Assembly (NCBI GenBank): GCA_037176725.1
Contig: JAZBRS010000026.1
Span: forward strand, 59,436,501 to 59,500,500
Reading direction: 5' to 3'
Length of the DNA stretch: 64,000 bases
Source: Posidonia oceanica
Lineage: Eukaryota; Streptophyta; Magnoliopsida; Alismatales; Posidoniaceae
Shown here: positions 33,881 through 46,500 of the stretch, in pieces
Position numbering within the stretch: position 1 is the stretch's first letter
How the letters are laid out: every line of letters starts with the position of its first letter
Made by a program: the position numbers and the translations under genes
The notes under the pieces: generated by a model
The model's input: only the letters and a program-made list of their open reading frames with translations
Database searches by the model: none
Told to the model about the DNA's origin: nothing

Positions 33881-36800
33881 GATGCCCCTCCCTGAGCGAG
33901 GCCAAGGGGACCGAGGCCGCTGCTCAGGGTTGACTAGACACCCCTCTTGATGCCAGTAGGACACGCCAATGTTGCTGTGGGCGTGAGTCACTTATTCGGT
34001 GGATGCACCGAAAATCATGACTCGTTGCCACAATACAAATGCTAATGTCAACACTAGGATGCGACGCCAATGCAAGGCTAGTGTGCGGTGCTAATGCAGA
34101 AGTGATGCTTACGCTAATGCTCGTTGCGCTGTACTCCACTAGGGGAAAGCAGGCGATGCATGCACGTGGTGGTGGCGGAAAAATGCAATGCATGCTCGCC
34201 GGGCCAAAGTAGCCGAACGATTTAAGTGCATTGAGCCAAAGTAGCTTCAGTGCGGGGGTGTCATTCGCTGGGAACTCCTCGAGGCGAAGGCGATGCAAGT
34301 GTTGAAAGTAAGATGCTGTGGATGTGCATGCGAGGACGGGCACGTAATGCCAAGGAAGCGATGCTGGGCGTGCACTTCCGCGGGTGTTATCTCAAGCTAG
34401 CTGGCTGTAAGGAAGCCGCGGGATGCCGGAGATACCACTTTAAGCTATGCACGAACCAGGGGTTCGATTTCCTGAGCACGCAATGTCTGGGAAAACGGAA
34501 TGCGGAAGTTGGGGTAATGACTACAGAGGAGTAGCAGCGCAATGAGAATGCAATGTGATGCGATGTTATGTAGTGAAATGCAGTATATATATAGCGTGAC
34601 GCCGGGCACGCGAAACCAAGGAAACGATCCTAGCCATGCACTACCACGAGTATCATCCAAAGCAGGCAAGCTACGTAGAGTTGCGGGTGTTGAGGATGGT
34701 ACCCTAAGCAATACGCGACCCAGGGGTTCGAGTTCTAGGTGCGCAATGTCCGTGTGATGATGAAATGCAACACTAGGACTGACTCTACGGAGGATACAAA
34801 GAAGCTACATGATGTCATGTAATGAGATGCTAATGCTATGCAACAGAATGCTATTACACTATGACGAAAGGTGATAAGTTAACAGACCTATCATCGGATA
34901 GTTAGGGTTATCAGCCCTGTGAGGAGGTGACGGACTCAACGCCGGATAGTTAAGGCTATCAGCCCTGCGAGGAGTTGACAGACTCATCACCGGATAGTTA
35001 GGACTATCAGCCCTGCAAGGAGTTGATGGACTCATCACCGGATAGTTGGGGCTATCAACCCTGCGAGGAGTTGACGGACTCATCACCGAATAGTTGGGGC
35101 TATCAGCCCTACGAGGAGTTGACGGACTCATCACCGGATAGTTGAGGCTATCAGCCCTGCGAGGAGTTGATGGACTCATCACCAGATAGTTGGGGCTATC
35201 AGCCCTGTGAGGAGTTGACGGACTCATCAGTGGATAGTTGGGGCTATCAGCCCGGTGGATGGTGACAGGCCAGCAAGTCTGTCAGGCAAGAGAGGTGGTG
35301 ACAAGCGGGATGACTTGTAACCATAGATGCAAAAGGGAGTACCACACCCGAAGGTGTGGCAAAGGTCCGTAGACGCTCCCGTAACAGTTAGGGGTGTCAG
35401 CCCAAATGCGGATGGAAATGTGATGCCAGAGGGCAGCCAAATAAAGATGCCCCTGGTGTCAATGAAAGATACTAGGGGACAGCCGAAGCGCCCTTGGCAT
35501 CAAAATGCAAGGTGGAGACAAAACTAACAAGTTTGTCAGCCGAGAGTTAGGGATACCAGCCCGGATGATAAGTTAACAGACCTATCGCCGAGCAGCTAGG
35601 GCTGCTAGGCCGAATGCAACGCGGGAATGCGGGATGACATTTTAACGGGCGTCAACCGAGCAGTTAGGGCTGACAGTCCAATGCAGAGGAATGCAAGATG
35701 ATGCCAAAAGAAAACGGGGACCCATCGTGGTGGGTGTGCAATGGTCTCAGCACGGGCATGTGATGCAACGCCACAGGGTGGTAAACAAGGGACATGCTGG
35801 TCATCAAGGACCTACCCAACGCGGTTGGTGGCAAATTTTGAAAAGAGCGGGGCCTCTGAGCGAGGGCCAGGCAAAAGTGCTCGTCCTTGACTCTGATTTT
35901 CGAAAGTAGAAGAAGGGGAGATAGTTTATTATGCATGTATGTTTTTTGTGGCTTACGATTCAAAGCAGCTGATGCCGAGAGGATGCTTCTACATTTTCTG
36001 ACTCAGGGGACTCGATCCTCAAGCAATGCCATGCCGAGGTGTGGTCGGTGGCCCTCATTCTCACTCTTGGTTCGGGATGAGGCTTCAGCTTTGCAGAGTA
36101 TAGCCTTTGACTGTATGCGGGTAGCGAAAGCCTTGGATGTAGCTTCATAGCCTCCGTCTCAATTCCTCGGGGACCGACTACCACTTTTGACGCTCTCGGG
36201 TTGATTTTTCTTTTTCCCCTCATGAGTAACTGGAGTTGCATCTAGCCTACTAGGGAGGTAGAGCTATTGTTTGCACAAAGGATTGGAGCGTGCTGCTGCG
36301 CTCGGAGGGTGGGACCAGGTCCTCCTGATAATGTTTCCCATGCAGTTGACAATGTGGTGCTTGGCGTTGAAAGTTGAGGGGGCTTCAATGTTTGTCCGAG
36401 TCACTCCTCTTATGGGCGCCTTCTTTCTTCGACTTCTGTCTTCATTTTTTCTTTAATGCCTAGCATGCATATCTTGTTGTCATATTTTTTTGCTCACATG
36501 ATCTCTATTCTTTTGGATATGCATGGCTTCGCCTTCTTGGGGTAGCTGTCCCGGATGAGGCGTTAAGAGTTCGGCTGATCGGCGTGCACCCTCAGCCTCT
36601 ACAATGCGTATAGGCAGCCTCTGGCTATGCTCTACTCTACTTTGGTCCTCCCTGTGTCTATGGACTCTCTTGATAAGGTGGATCTCGCTTTGGGAGTGTT
36701 GAGCTCAGCGAGATGCTCTTTCTGCTCTCAGTCTCACTCTGTGGCCACATGCAAGAGATGGCACTGCTCGAGTGAGTTCTGCCTGAGGTGGTCAATGCTT

Positions 36801-37589
36801 GACACCCTCTCTGTACTGCTTGTTGTCCAAAGCCGGTTTTTGGGATTATGTAAATGTTTGTGTTTTGTGGGTTTTACACATGTTTTCGGATTTTTGTTGG
36901 TTTCGTGATTTTTATGGTTTTTCTTTTAGGAAAACATAAAGTTGAAAACTAGCGGCAAGGAAAACATGTTTTTATAGTTTTTGATTTTTTTTTTTTTGAT
37001 TTTTGATTTTTTTTGTGTTTTAGGGTTTTCTAGAATGCAGGGAATGATATGCGCATGTAGGAGGGGATATGCATGTAGGGAGTGGTAGATATGTGCATGT
37101 GCGAGAAGTGATATGTATGCAGAAGGTGATATGTACAGGATGATAAGTTGACGGACCTATCGTCGGATAGTTAGGGCTATCAGCCTAGTGATGATTTGAC
37201 GGACCCATTACCGGATAGTTAGGGCTATCAGCTCGGATAGACACTTTGACGGGCGTCAACCGAGCAGTTAGGGCCGCCAGGCTAGATAGACATTTTGATG
37301 GGCGTCAACCGGACAGTTATGGCTGCCAGCCCGGATAGACATTTTGACGAGCGTCAACCAGGTAGTTAGGGCTGCCAACCCGATGTGGCAAGTTGACGGA
37401 CTTACCGCCGAGCAATTAGGGCTGCCAGGCCGATGTGATGCATGCATGAAGAAGAATGAAATGCATGATTTTAGGTTTTGGCTGATTTTAGAATTTTTAT
37501 GTTTTTCCGTGAGGCAAGCAAACGCAAAACAAAACGGAAATAAAGAAAAGACGATGCGGAAATCAAAAGAGTGGTAAGAGGGACTTACC
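33881..37589 (-). mobile_element. Element F non-coding 3' region
   Basis: Read on the minus strand it runs from just after the gag remnant to the polypurine tract GGGAGGGGCATC next to LTR B. It holds a 48-bp array (34869-35250), a related irregular array at 37140-37430, and a T-rich run near 36960-37025. A strong splice-donor-like CAG|GTAAGTCC lies at about 37588 (minus strand), right where the gag-derived frame ends. I see no pol sequence here. Short ORFs between 35660 and 36910 have no domain that I recognise. Confidence 0.65.
34869..35250 (-). repeat. 48-bp tandem array in element F 3' region
   Basis: About eight copies of a 48-bp unit with GATAGTTGGGGCTATCAGCC and a GAGGAGTTGACGGACTCATC part. 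GATAG and CTATC within the unit can pair to form a small stem. Further diverged units recur near 35550-35690 and 37140-37430. The unit is unrelated in sequence to the 40-bp array of RE1 and the 77-bp array of G, although all three sit in the same place. Confidence 0.93.
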
Positions 37590-40094
37590 TGCCAGTGGCC
37601 TCGGGAGGGAGTTACTGGATTCGCTGCTGGGTTGCTGGCGCTGTCGGCAGGGCCTGCGGTCAGCAGTGCGGGGGGCACTAGGGTTGCTGAAGCTGCTGAG
37701 GGCAGTGCAGGGAGCACTGGAGCTGGTAGGATTGGAGGAGATGCTGACCTGGATGGTGCTGTGATCGGGTTTGCTGTTGACACTGCTGCTGCATCTCCGA
37801 GCGTCCCTCAGACGAGCTAGGAAAAGTGGGCGAAGGACACTACACCGACGAGATCAAAAGGATCCATCGGGGTGGAGCTGAACTCAGGGAGGACTGGTGT
37901 GAGGGCGAAAACCCCCGAGGTTCCGACATCTTCGAAGTCTGCAGGCTCGGAAGAGGAAGGGCCGGCCCACTAAGGTGTGCGAGTGCTGGTGCAAGTGTGT
38001 GTGCAGGTGTTGCCTCCTGCGCGTCAACATTGATGATCTTTCGATCAATCAAGCACTGAACGGCGTCCCGTAAAGTGAGGCAGTCATCCGTCGAGTGCCC
38101 GGTGGCCCGATGGAAGCTGCAGAACTGATTCATGTTATGCCACCGCGGAGGGGGGTTCGGTGACAGACGGATAGTCGGGAGTCTTAGGAGTGACTCAACT
38201 TGAGGAAAGATGACGCTCAGTGGTTCGGCCAAGGGGGTGTAACCACACTCGGCCCGACGAGGTCGTCTTTGTCCAGGTTGGAGTCCTTGCCGAGCGGGTG
38301 TGACATGATGCACAGGCTCGACGATGACAGTGTATGCAGTGGGTGCAAGACTATGTGTGTAATCTAGCGGAAAAGAGTCTGACTAACTTGCTGCACAGGT
38401 AGGCCCAGAGGGAGAATTGATGTACACGACGGCGTGCTGTTTAGAGTAGCCGGAGGCGGAGTCGTTGTTTTTGTCACTGCCACGGCGATTGCTGCTGGAG
38501 TTGTTGTTGATATGCCCAGCCAATGCAGCAAGTGCGGGGAAATTCCCACTTTGCAGTGAGCTTTCCACGCAGGTGCCAGATCTAATTAGCGATGCAAGAC
38601 TGGTGACTGCTTGGATGGCAAGTAGAGCCCTAGTCGCTGGCTGCGCCCCTTTGACGATTATGTCGATAGATTCCTCGATGGAGGGTCTATCTCTGACCTG
38701 GGCGACTACAGAACGCCAGCGACCGACATACTCCTCGAATGGCTCCTGGGACCTCTGCCGAATGGCGACAAGATCCGCTCGCTTGGGGATCATGTCGAGG
38801 TTGAAAGAATACTGCCCAAGGAAAGCTTGGGAAAGGTCGTTCCAAGTCTGGATCATGGCCATGTCAAGAGAAGTGAACCACTTGAGCGCGGGGTCGGTCA
38901 AACTCTTCTAGAACAAACAAATCAGGAGCCTATCGTCAGCGCAAAGCTGAGGAAGGTCTCCGCAGTATGCCTTCAGATGCGAAATGGGGCAGCCTCTACC
39001 ATTGTACTTTCAAACTCCGGGATGCGAAATTTCGCTAGGAGTGTCGCCTCTAGAAAGAGACAAAGGTCCCAAAATTGGTAGGACTGGCAGTCCGTGCCTT
39101 ACACTTGACGAAGTGTACTTTCTAGATTTCCCAACCTGACGAGGATGGGATTTGAAGTTGCTGCTAACAATGGTTGTGCAGCAGAGGCAGGGGCAGCGTA
39201 TGCTATATGGGTCGCACGAAAGTGCTCCTCCAGATCCACCATCACGCCACCTGGTGTCGAGGCATGAGGGCCAGCATACCCGTGCGATTGCGAGTAGTGT
39301 TGCGGGATGTATGCAGGGGTCTGAACCTGATGCAAATGGGAGGAATAGACAGTATGCTGTGCAATGTAATGAGCAGTGTGAGGGAGCAGCAGCTATTACA
39401 CCGGCACGGTGCCAAGCAACGGGCTCTAAGGGTACTGTGCTCGCGCCACTCCATAGGACTGGCCACTAGGTGATGGAGTAGCATGCAGTGGATAGTGTTG
39501 TGCAAACACAAGAGGCAAATATGGCGCCCGCATTGCCGAAACTACGAGGTGCTGGGACAATGCCAAGGGCGAAAGTGCAGCGTGGTGAGCCTGCAGAGCT
39601 ATTGTGGGCTGCACCGGAATCTCAGGGGTCAGACGGGAAGAGTGGGCCGCAGTCGGGTCGAGTGCAAGAGCCATGCTTCGCAGCCTATCGGCCTTAGCCA
39701 ATAGACATTGTGCTTGCGAGGCAGAGGACTCACTGATCGATGGGCCGAGATGTAAAGGGGTGTCTGCAAAAGGGGGCATGGAAACAGAGGGGTCAATAGG
39801 AGGAGACCCAATGCAAAAGACAACCGCAGAAGGCTGGGTTCCCGGGATGGGAAGGCCTTGGGATGGAACAGAAGGTGATGCTCCTAGAGCCCGAGTGGTG
39901 GTCATCGCGGTTAACTCGGTGACAAGCTCCAGATCGACTGGGGTGTGCCCTTGTTCCAAATAGAGGGGCTGGGAAGTCTCCTGCACCAAAAGTGGAGAAG
40001 AGACAGTGGACGTTAAAGCAAGGGAAGGAGAGACCGAAGTCGATATCTCCCCTGACGCCAAATAGGAAGAGGGCTCGCCGGTATGCTGGGCCAA
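37590..40094 (-). pseudogene. gag: Element F gag remnant
   Basis: The first codon, at 40094, is TTG where element G has ATG (G reads ATGGCCCAGCAT at 48271, F reads TTGGCCCAGCAT), so the start appears lost. Recognisable parts are the LAQHTGEP start, GGVMVDLEEHFRATH, the capsid-type block DPALKWFTSLDMAMIQTW ... EPFEEYVGRWRSVVAQVRDR, and the Cys/His segment FCSFHRATGHSTDDC near 38115. Gag forms the particle that packages element RNA. Stops and frame changes separate these blocks. The reading frame runs out at a GTAAGT donor-like site near 37590, with no protease after it. Confidence 0.85.
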
Positions 40095-41095
40095 AACGGA
40101 CAGCGAGCGAGTGCGAATGGGTCAGCGGCTGGAGGCAAAGACACGAGACCTAAGACGAGCTATTGTCGGAGGCGATAGATAGCTCAAAGACCAAGAGGAG
40201 GGACGCTCGAGATCCTGGCTGAGGAGCTCGCACCTACCTGTGAAACAACAAAAAGTGTCAGAGGACGGATGCAAAATAAGTTATTAGGAGTTGCATGAAA
40301 GGCACACATGCAAATGAATGCCCTATTATGCGCTCTTTCATCATGCATGTCCTGAGTAGGCGGCCTACTCAGACTCACTCATGGGTCAGAAAGAGTGGGT
40401 CCCCGTCTAAATCCTAGCTAGAGCTCAGGTATAATGAGGTGGTGCGTTAGGAGCCTCGGCCCTTGCCAAAGCAAAGGCTGTACCCTCTACTAACACCGAC
40501 GCGACCCCAGACAAGGGGGGCAGACCAACCAACTCATGCCACGCCAAAGCAATGAAACAAGAGACCGAGACTGTCCTTCTTAGACTAAGTGGGTGGACTC
40601 AGGGATGAGAAGATGCATGCTTTCTAAAATGATCAATCTTGCAAAGATGCTTTAGAGTGTTTTACTTGCATTTTATTTAACCAATGGGGAAAAATTGCAA
40701 GTTTTGGCTCTAGTTTTGCTTAACTTTAAAAGTTGGCTTATTTGTTGCTTTTAAATTAAGCCAAAGGGGAGCAAACATGTTTCTAATATCCTAAACATGG
40801 CATATGCATGAAAGGGAAAGAAACAAAAAGTCATTGCATGTAGACAATCACACAACAAGGCAAAAGGCATGTGCATGGCATATGTATGTATAGTGGCATA
40901 GTAATTGTGTAAAAGAAAGCAATTACCACTCAAAAAGGCATGTATAACGCATAAATAAAGCAAGTAAAGGCAATGCAAGCAATAAAGCAAATAAATAGGC
41001 ATAAGGCAAGCAAAAAGCATGGAAAAGGGAATAAGGCAAGCAAAATGCGAAATCCAAGCAAGCGAGAAAGCCAAAACGAAAGTCGGAGTCTTGTT
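40095..41095 (-). mobile_element. Element F leader
   Basis: Non-coding sequence between PBS and gag. The minus-strand end (40200-40600) resembles the leader of G at 48420-48860, sharing a stretch that on the plus strand reads GACCCCAGACAAGGGGGG (near 40505 and 48762). Splice-like signals (TTTCACAG|GTAGGT near 40235) suggest an intron in the leader, as seen in some Tat elements, but this is an inference. Confidence 0.6.
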
Positions 41096-41114
41096 GTCCC
41101 CAGCGGAGTCGCCA
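41096..41114 (-). promoter_or_regulatory. Primer binding site of element F
   Basis: Minus strand TGGCGACTCCGCTGGGGAC, six bases inside the end of LTR A. It begins with TGG, the complement of a tRNA CCA end, and is the sequence typical of Ogre-type elements, thought to pair with a tRNA-Arg. It fixes the element's direction and the LTR boundary. Confidence 0.9.
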
Positions 41115-41120
41115 CTTTCC

Positions 41121-43508
41121 TGTGACCGTCCGCCGCTCGACCACAACGGGTCCCGCACGCTGCCATAGCTCACAATGCGATCGTGCCATGAGAGAGGGTG
41201 GAAGCCGCGGTCAGCAGTGAATCCAAGGAGAAAACCCGACTTGAAAACACCGGGAAAACGCGAAGAAAACAAAGAAGATAAGAAAAAATGGAGTCGCCAC
41301 CTAGTCTATTATCGGGAAGACGAGGAAAACTGAGGAAAGCATAGAAAACATGCAAGTGGATCCGATGCTATGCAAAATAAAATGACTCGTGCCTAGGATA
41401 AAGGCATAATGGTCATCACGGGCTAAAGAAAGAGTAAGGACTCCTGTTACACGCGGGGAAGGTGTTAGGCACCCCCGACACGCCCGAGGAATCGGTCTTT
41501 CAAGGCTAATCGCTCACACATGCGGGAATTTTGACAAATGCTTGCCTTTAATTGTACGCCCGTGGGCGATAATGCTATGCATGCCTAATGTATGCTTCGC
41601 TTACCTAAATGTCATTTGAAAACATGCTATGCTTAGTGGAAAACATGCTAAACATGGATGATTAAGGCTAGGACGCCATGATGCAATGACAAAGCGATTA
41701 AAGAGCTAAACAGCTAAAAAATGCTAAGTGGATGAAAGAACAAAGCGATAAACACTGGATCGAAGCTACTGTCTGGACACCAGGTTCAGTCGCTGGTGCA
41801 CGTGGTGTTAGATTCAGTCGCCAGTTGTGACGGCGACGACGAACGTCGCCGGTCGGAGGGGCGGCGGCACAGGGCACTGGCTGGAGTGGCGGCTGGACCT
41901 GGTCCAAGCTCCCAGACAGGCGACTTCAAAGCCTTGGAAATGCAAGCAGATCTAATCGAAATGGAAAAAACGAATCCATGGAAGTACAGAGGGCATAACA
42001 GAGATCAAATCAATGCAAACGGAAAATAAAATGGATGCCCGGACAAGGAGATACACAGGCGCAAAGTCAACACGGAAGCTGCCCGAAAAGCCAGGCTAGT
42101 CGCTGCTATAAGCGGCGGCTGAACCAACAGCACGGGCAGTTCGAGCGGTGAACTTCGGAGCCAGATCTCCTACCAGCGGTGATGCAAAACAGGAGACTAA
42201 ATATTGCAAATCACACACCATTCATCCACGAGCATATACATACATTCAACAAACAAAATGGCCACCTAGGTCGCGAGATACGGCGGCCCAAACTCCGACC
42301 GGCGACAGTCCGAAGGTCGGACTTTGATGCCAAGATCTGTGCCAACGGCGGCGCGAAAGAGACCGGTGGTGATCGAGGAAGCTTCACGACATTCCCACGA
42401 ACGCGAGCATGCAATCAGAATTGAAAACGAACAAGCGGATCGCTCTAACCACCTCGCTCCTCCTCTCGCCGGCGATGACCACGTCCACCGGCCTTGGGGA
42501 GGCTGACAAGCCGCGAGACACCACCAAGACACTCGGAGGAGGCTGAGAGAGCTGAAGAGAAGTCTAGGGATGGAAATGGAGTGGTTTCGTACCTGTGGGG
42601 AGGCACGGACGTGCCTCTTGACGGGGCCCGTCGAAGTTGGACGGCGCAAAGGTTGCGGCAGCGCTGGAGGGAGCGGCGGCTGCTCGACGGTGTTGGAACA
42701 TGCTCAAGGACGTTCGAAGGTGCCTCCTGGTGCGCGAGGAAGGAGGATGCAGCGTCGGACAGAGCTTTGGGGTGGCTCGCCGAAATTCAGGTGTCTTGCC
42801 GGAGTTGGGGAAGACGACGGCGCGACGAAGGCTCCGAGGTTTTGGAGGCCTTCTGGGGATTATGTCGACATCTGGGGAAGTTCGGGGATCGCTCAGAGGG
42901 GTTTTTTGGTGGCTTTGGATTGCTCTGGAGGGCAAGGGAGATGGCCAGCCGTGGGTGTCTGGGAGTGAGAGTGTGTGAATGGTCTCTTCTGATGGGTTCA
43001 CAGAGGTGGGTTTTGTTGTTTTTGATCGGCCCTCTGCACGAGGAGGACAGTGTCAGGACATGGCGTACATTGGAGCAAGTGCCAGAGCATGGCAGGCGCT
43101 CTGACAGGCATGGTGTGCACGGCAACGTGCGAGCGGCGTGGTTGCAGGTCATGGGAGGCGGCAGTTCGTGCGGGAGAAGCTTGAACAGGTGAGTCACCGC
43201 ACTCGTAGGCGACAACCCAGCCCAGTCGCCGCTGTTAGTGGCAATAGGCTGAGTCGCCACTACGAGTGGCGACAACAGAGTCCAGTCGCCTGTGTGACTG
43301 GCGACTGGACCCTCCTATCTCAACAGGGCTTCTAAATGGGCCTAGTAGGTTTCTAATGGACCTAGGTTTGTGTTGGGGGAGAAAAGTTGGGGTTTTGGGT
43401 TGAGTTTTAGGGTTTGGATGGGATTTTGGTGGAAAATGGGGTTTTAGGTTTCTGAGCTCGATCCCCGAGTGCGATCCAACAAATGGTAGTCAAATTGGAG
43501 TGTCTACA
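41121..43508 (-). mobile_element. LTR A: 5' LTR of element F
   Basis: Minus strand TGTAGACACTCC ... GGTCACA, 2388 bp, next to the PBS. The conserved box is at about 41434-41525 and the internal PBS-like TGGCGACTCC at 41289-41299. A run of GTCGCC/GGCGAC palindromes occupies 43200-43310, near the LTR's start. The ORFs between 42266 and 43275 on both strands are GC-rich shadows with no domain. Confidence 0.9.
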
Positions 43509-43513
43509 GCTGC

Positions 43514-46500
43514 ATGTACCAACTAGACCCACCTCCCGGCTGCAGAGTGATTAACTCAACTGGTCTAGTCATGGGTGTTGCTTCTGACTCCTCCAGGACC
43601 ATGATGGACGAAGGGTCTGGCTGTTGGCAGGGCCTGGCCGGTTCATTGTCTACGAATACCACCTTTCCTTTCTTGGCCATCTACTGCTCGGTTGCGTCAT
43701 CTGCTAGTGCCCCGAGCTGTTCCTAGAACAGCGCTTCCAAATCCCCAAGCATGAGGTCTACCTGGGCTTCTGCAATCGCCCCCTCTTCCTCGTCCGAGGC
43801 GAGGTCAACGTAGTAGGCACCACGCGACTCATGAGCCTGGTGCTCGGCGATTCCTCCTCCTGGAACGATGTTTCTGGCCATCAACTGTATTACTAGCCAA
43901 GGTGAGAGTGCCATCTGGATTGGCATGGCTGGAGGGGAGGCAATTCTGTTATTCTGGGGAACTGATTGCTGGACGGGTGTATCTGGCAGAGGGATGCTTA
44001 CGGCCACAGGTGATGCTGATGGCGTGGCTGCAGATGCCATGTGGGCCCACCACAAGGCCTGACTTGCTGAGGCGGACAGCTGTGTGGCTGGTGGAGCTAC
44101 CTGCATGGTTGGTGGTGCTACTGATGATGCAGGCGGAGCCTCTAACCTGGCTAAACTGGCTAACCGAACCGCCCGGAAGGCTGACCGCTGTTCTAATGCG
44201 ACTGAGGCTGCGAACTGACTGATGAATGCTGCCGAAGGGTGTGCTCCTGACCTTGGAGCTGCTGCTGTGGTCTGTGAAAATGCTGGTGAAACTGCGGAAG
44301 GGCAAGAAACTGTCAAATCCGACACTATAACCACTGATCCTGCTGCTGTGTCGATAGAGGGGAGGGCCAGGCAAACTGACCGAGATGCTGCTAGGCTGGA
44401 CCGGACCTCTCTGCTGGTCCGAACAGCTACCCACTCATCCGGCGACAGTGGGGGACCTGAAAGCAGTGCTACTTGTGCAGTGGCTTGACTTTGATTAGGG
44501 TCGAGGGTACCTATACAGGTGAAGTTAGTCAAGTCCAGAGGGATGACGATCCTCCGATTCTTCGAGCGCATGCGTCCATCCTTGCGAGGCTGCCAGTCGT
44601 ATCCGAGACCTTCGAAGTCTCTCCGTTCTTCAGCTGTAACTAGCTTGGCAATCCCCTGGCCGTACCGCTCGAGCGGCGCTCCCTTCTCATAGCCCCACCT
44701 GTGACAAAGGTTCTCGACCATCCGCAAAGGGTTGCAATGAACGACCAAGCAGCTAACACGTTCGACAACGGGAATGAAATTAACCAGTTCAAACCGGTTG
44801 ATGCGGTATAGAGTGTCAGAAGGCTTGGAGTCAAATTGGACAGTTTGCAAGGATACAGAGGAGACCGCCTCGACCTGCTCTTTATCGAAGTTCTCTGCCA
44901 TGACAATGACAACGTCGTCACCCCAACAGAACTTGATAATGCGGTGCAGGGTCGAGGGGATCACTTGATACTTGTGCAACCAAGGGCGCCCAAGCTGGAG
45001 GTTGAAAGTCAATTCCGAATTGACGATATAGAACTCTACATCGAATACGACTGGACCAAGGGAGAGGGGAATGACCAAGATTCCCAGGGCGTTGTGGTGC
45101 GTGTTATCGAATGCTGTCATCCCTTTGGTGGCCAGAATAATGTCCTTTGCTTTGAATTTGAGCTTATTCGTTGTACGCAAAGGGCAAACGTTAAGGTCTG
45201 CCCCATTATCGACCAAAGTCAGAGGGATGCGGAAACTCTTAAACTGCACTGTGACGAACAGTGGTTGATTATGATTAATCCCTTCCAGAGGTAACTCGTC
45301 ATTCGAGAAGGAGATGACGTGAGGGACCGCAATCATGCCCACCATGCTTTCAAGGGCGGCTGGGTCGATGGTTTGGGAAACATGGGCGGCATGGAATACT
45401 CTGAGGAAGGCCTCCCTATGTTCTGAAGAGGTGTGGATAAGGTCCCAAATAGATATGTCGGCTTTGACCTTCTTCAACTGAGCAGTGATGTCGGCTATGG
45501 GCTGGTCCTTCTTGGCGATGGGCGAGGTGGTTCTGGTGGAAGGCTCCTCTACGGTAGGACCAGAAGGTTGGCTTGCGGGTTGTGGGGTTGGTTTGGGGCG
45601 GCTAGGCTTGGCCACTAGTGCTGCGGGCTTATAGACCCTCCCCGACCGGGTGATCTCTGCACACATCTCAGTGGCGTAATCATACGGTATGCGGTAGGTG
45701 TCCCGAGTCAGGTTAACGACCAAGGGGACATGGGCCACAAGCTCCAGCGGGGTTCTAGGTGTGTTGGCTGGTGGATTGGTGGAATGGGAAAGCTGCGGGG
45801 AAGGCTGTGTTGGCTTGGGCTGGGGCCTAGCTAGCAAGCAAATGGGTGACTGTGCCTGAGTTTGCATGGCGAGCTGTGCGGTCAAACACTCCGGCTTGGC
45901 GACGAGCTGGATCATGTGAATCGTCAACTCAGAACCGACGATAGCAGAACTATACAGAGCAGAGGGAAAGGGCTCAGAAACAAGATGGATAAGAGTAGAA
46001 GGGTCTACCACAGACGTAGCAGACCCGGAGGGGAAAATAGCATGTACTCCCGAGGTCCCAATGCCTCTCGAGCTAGGATGCTCTGGCAGGGGTTGGTGAA
46101 CAATGCTAAGGTGAGGGGGTGCTGGTGCAAATACAGGTGCTGGTGTAGGTGCAGAGGTGGAAGCTGCCTCCTATGTGCTAATGACGATGACCTTGCGGTC
46201 AATCAAGTCCTAGATGGCATCCCTGAGAGAGTAGCAATTATTCATCGAGTGCCCTACGACTCGATGGAAATTGCAGTATAAGTTCGCTTGAAACCAATGT
46301 GAAAGCGGGTTCGGCAGTGGGCGAACTTTGGGAAGCCAGAGGAGCGACACAACCTTGGGCAAGACGGCACTCAATGGTTCTACCAGAGGAGTGAAATCGC
46401 GCTCAGTGCGACGAGGCCATCTCTGTCCAAGGCGTTGTCCTTGCCGAACCAGTGTGGCAGGATAGACCGATTGGGCGATAGTGGTGATCTGTGGTGTGGG

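Larger units (their letters stand above)
26595..43508 (-). mobile_element. Element F: gag-only Tat/Ogre-like retrotransposon nested in G
   Basis: A complete insertion with two LTRs: 5' LTR A at 41121-43508 and 3' LTR B at 26595-33880, the latter split by solo LTR C. Target duplication is GCTGC (43509-43513) against GCTAC (26590-26594), four of five bases matching. The PBS is at 41096-41114 and the polypurine tract at about 33881-33893. Between them are a leader, a degenerate gag and a long non-coding 3' region with tandem repeats. There is no protease, RT, RNase H or integrase. It is therefore a non-autonomous derivative that would have needed enzymes from an intact relative. It lies in the same orientation as G and exactly separates G's protease from its RT. 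Confidence 0.9.

Noticed and set aside
33502..33933. 143-codon plus-strand ORF near the end of solo LTR C
   Set aside because: It spans the conserved LTR box, the LTR end and the target duplication, so it cannot be an old conserved gene.
36940..37030. T-rich run as a poly(A) tail of an inserted LINE or processed gene
   Set aside because: No target duplication or LINE or gene sequence lies next to it; it is simple T-rich sequence in the 3' region of F.
42494..43275. GC-rich ORFs up to 232 codons on both strands
   Set aside because: They lie inside LTR A, overlap in several frames, and have no domain; the block is missing from LTR B, so it is not a conserved gene.
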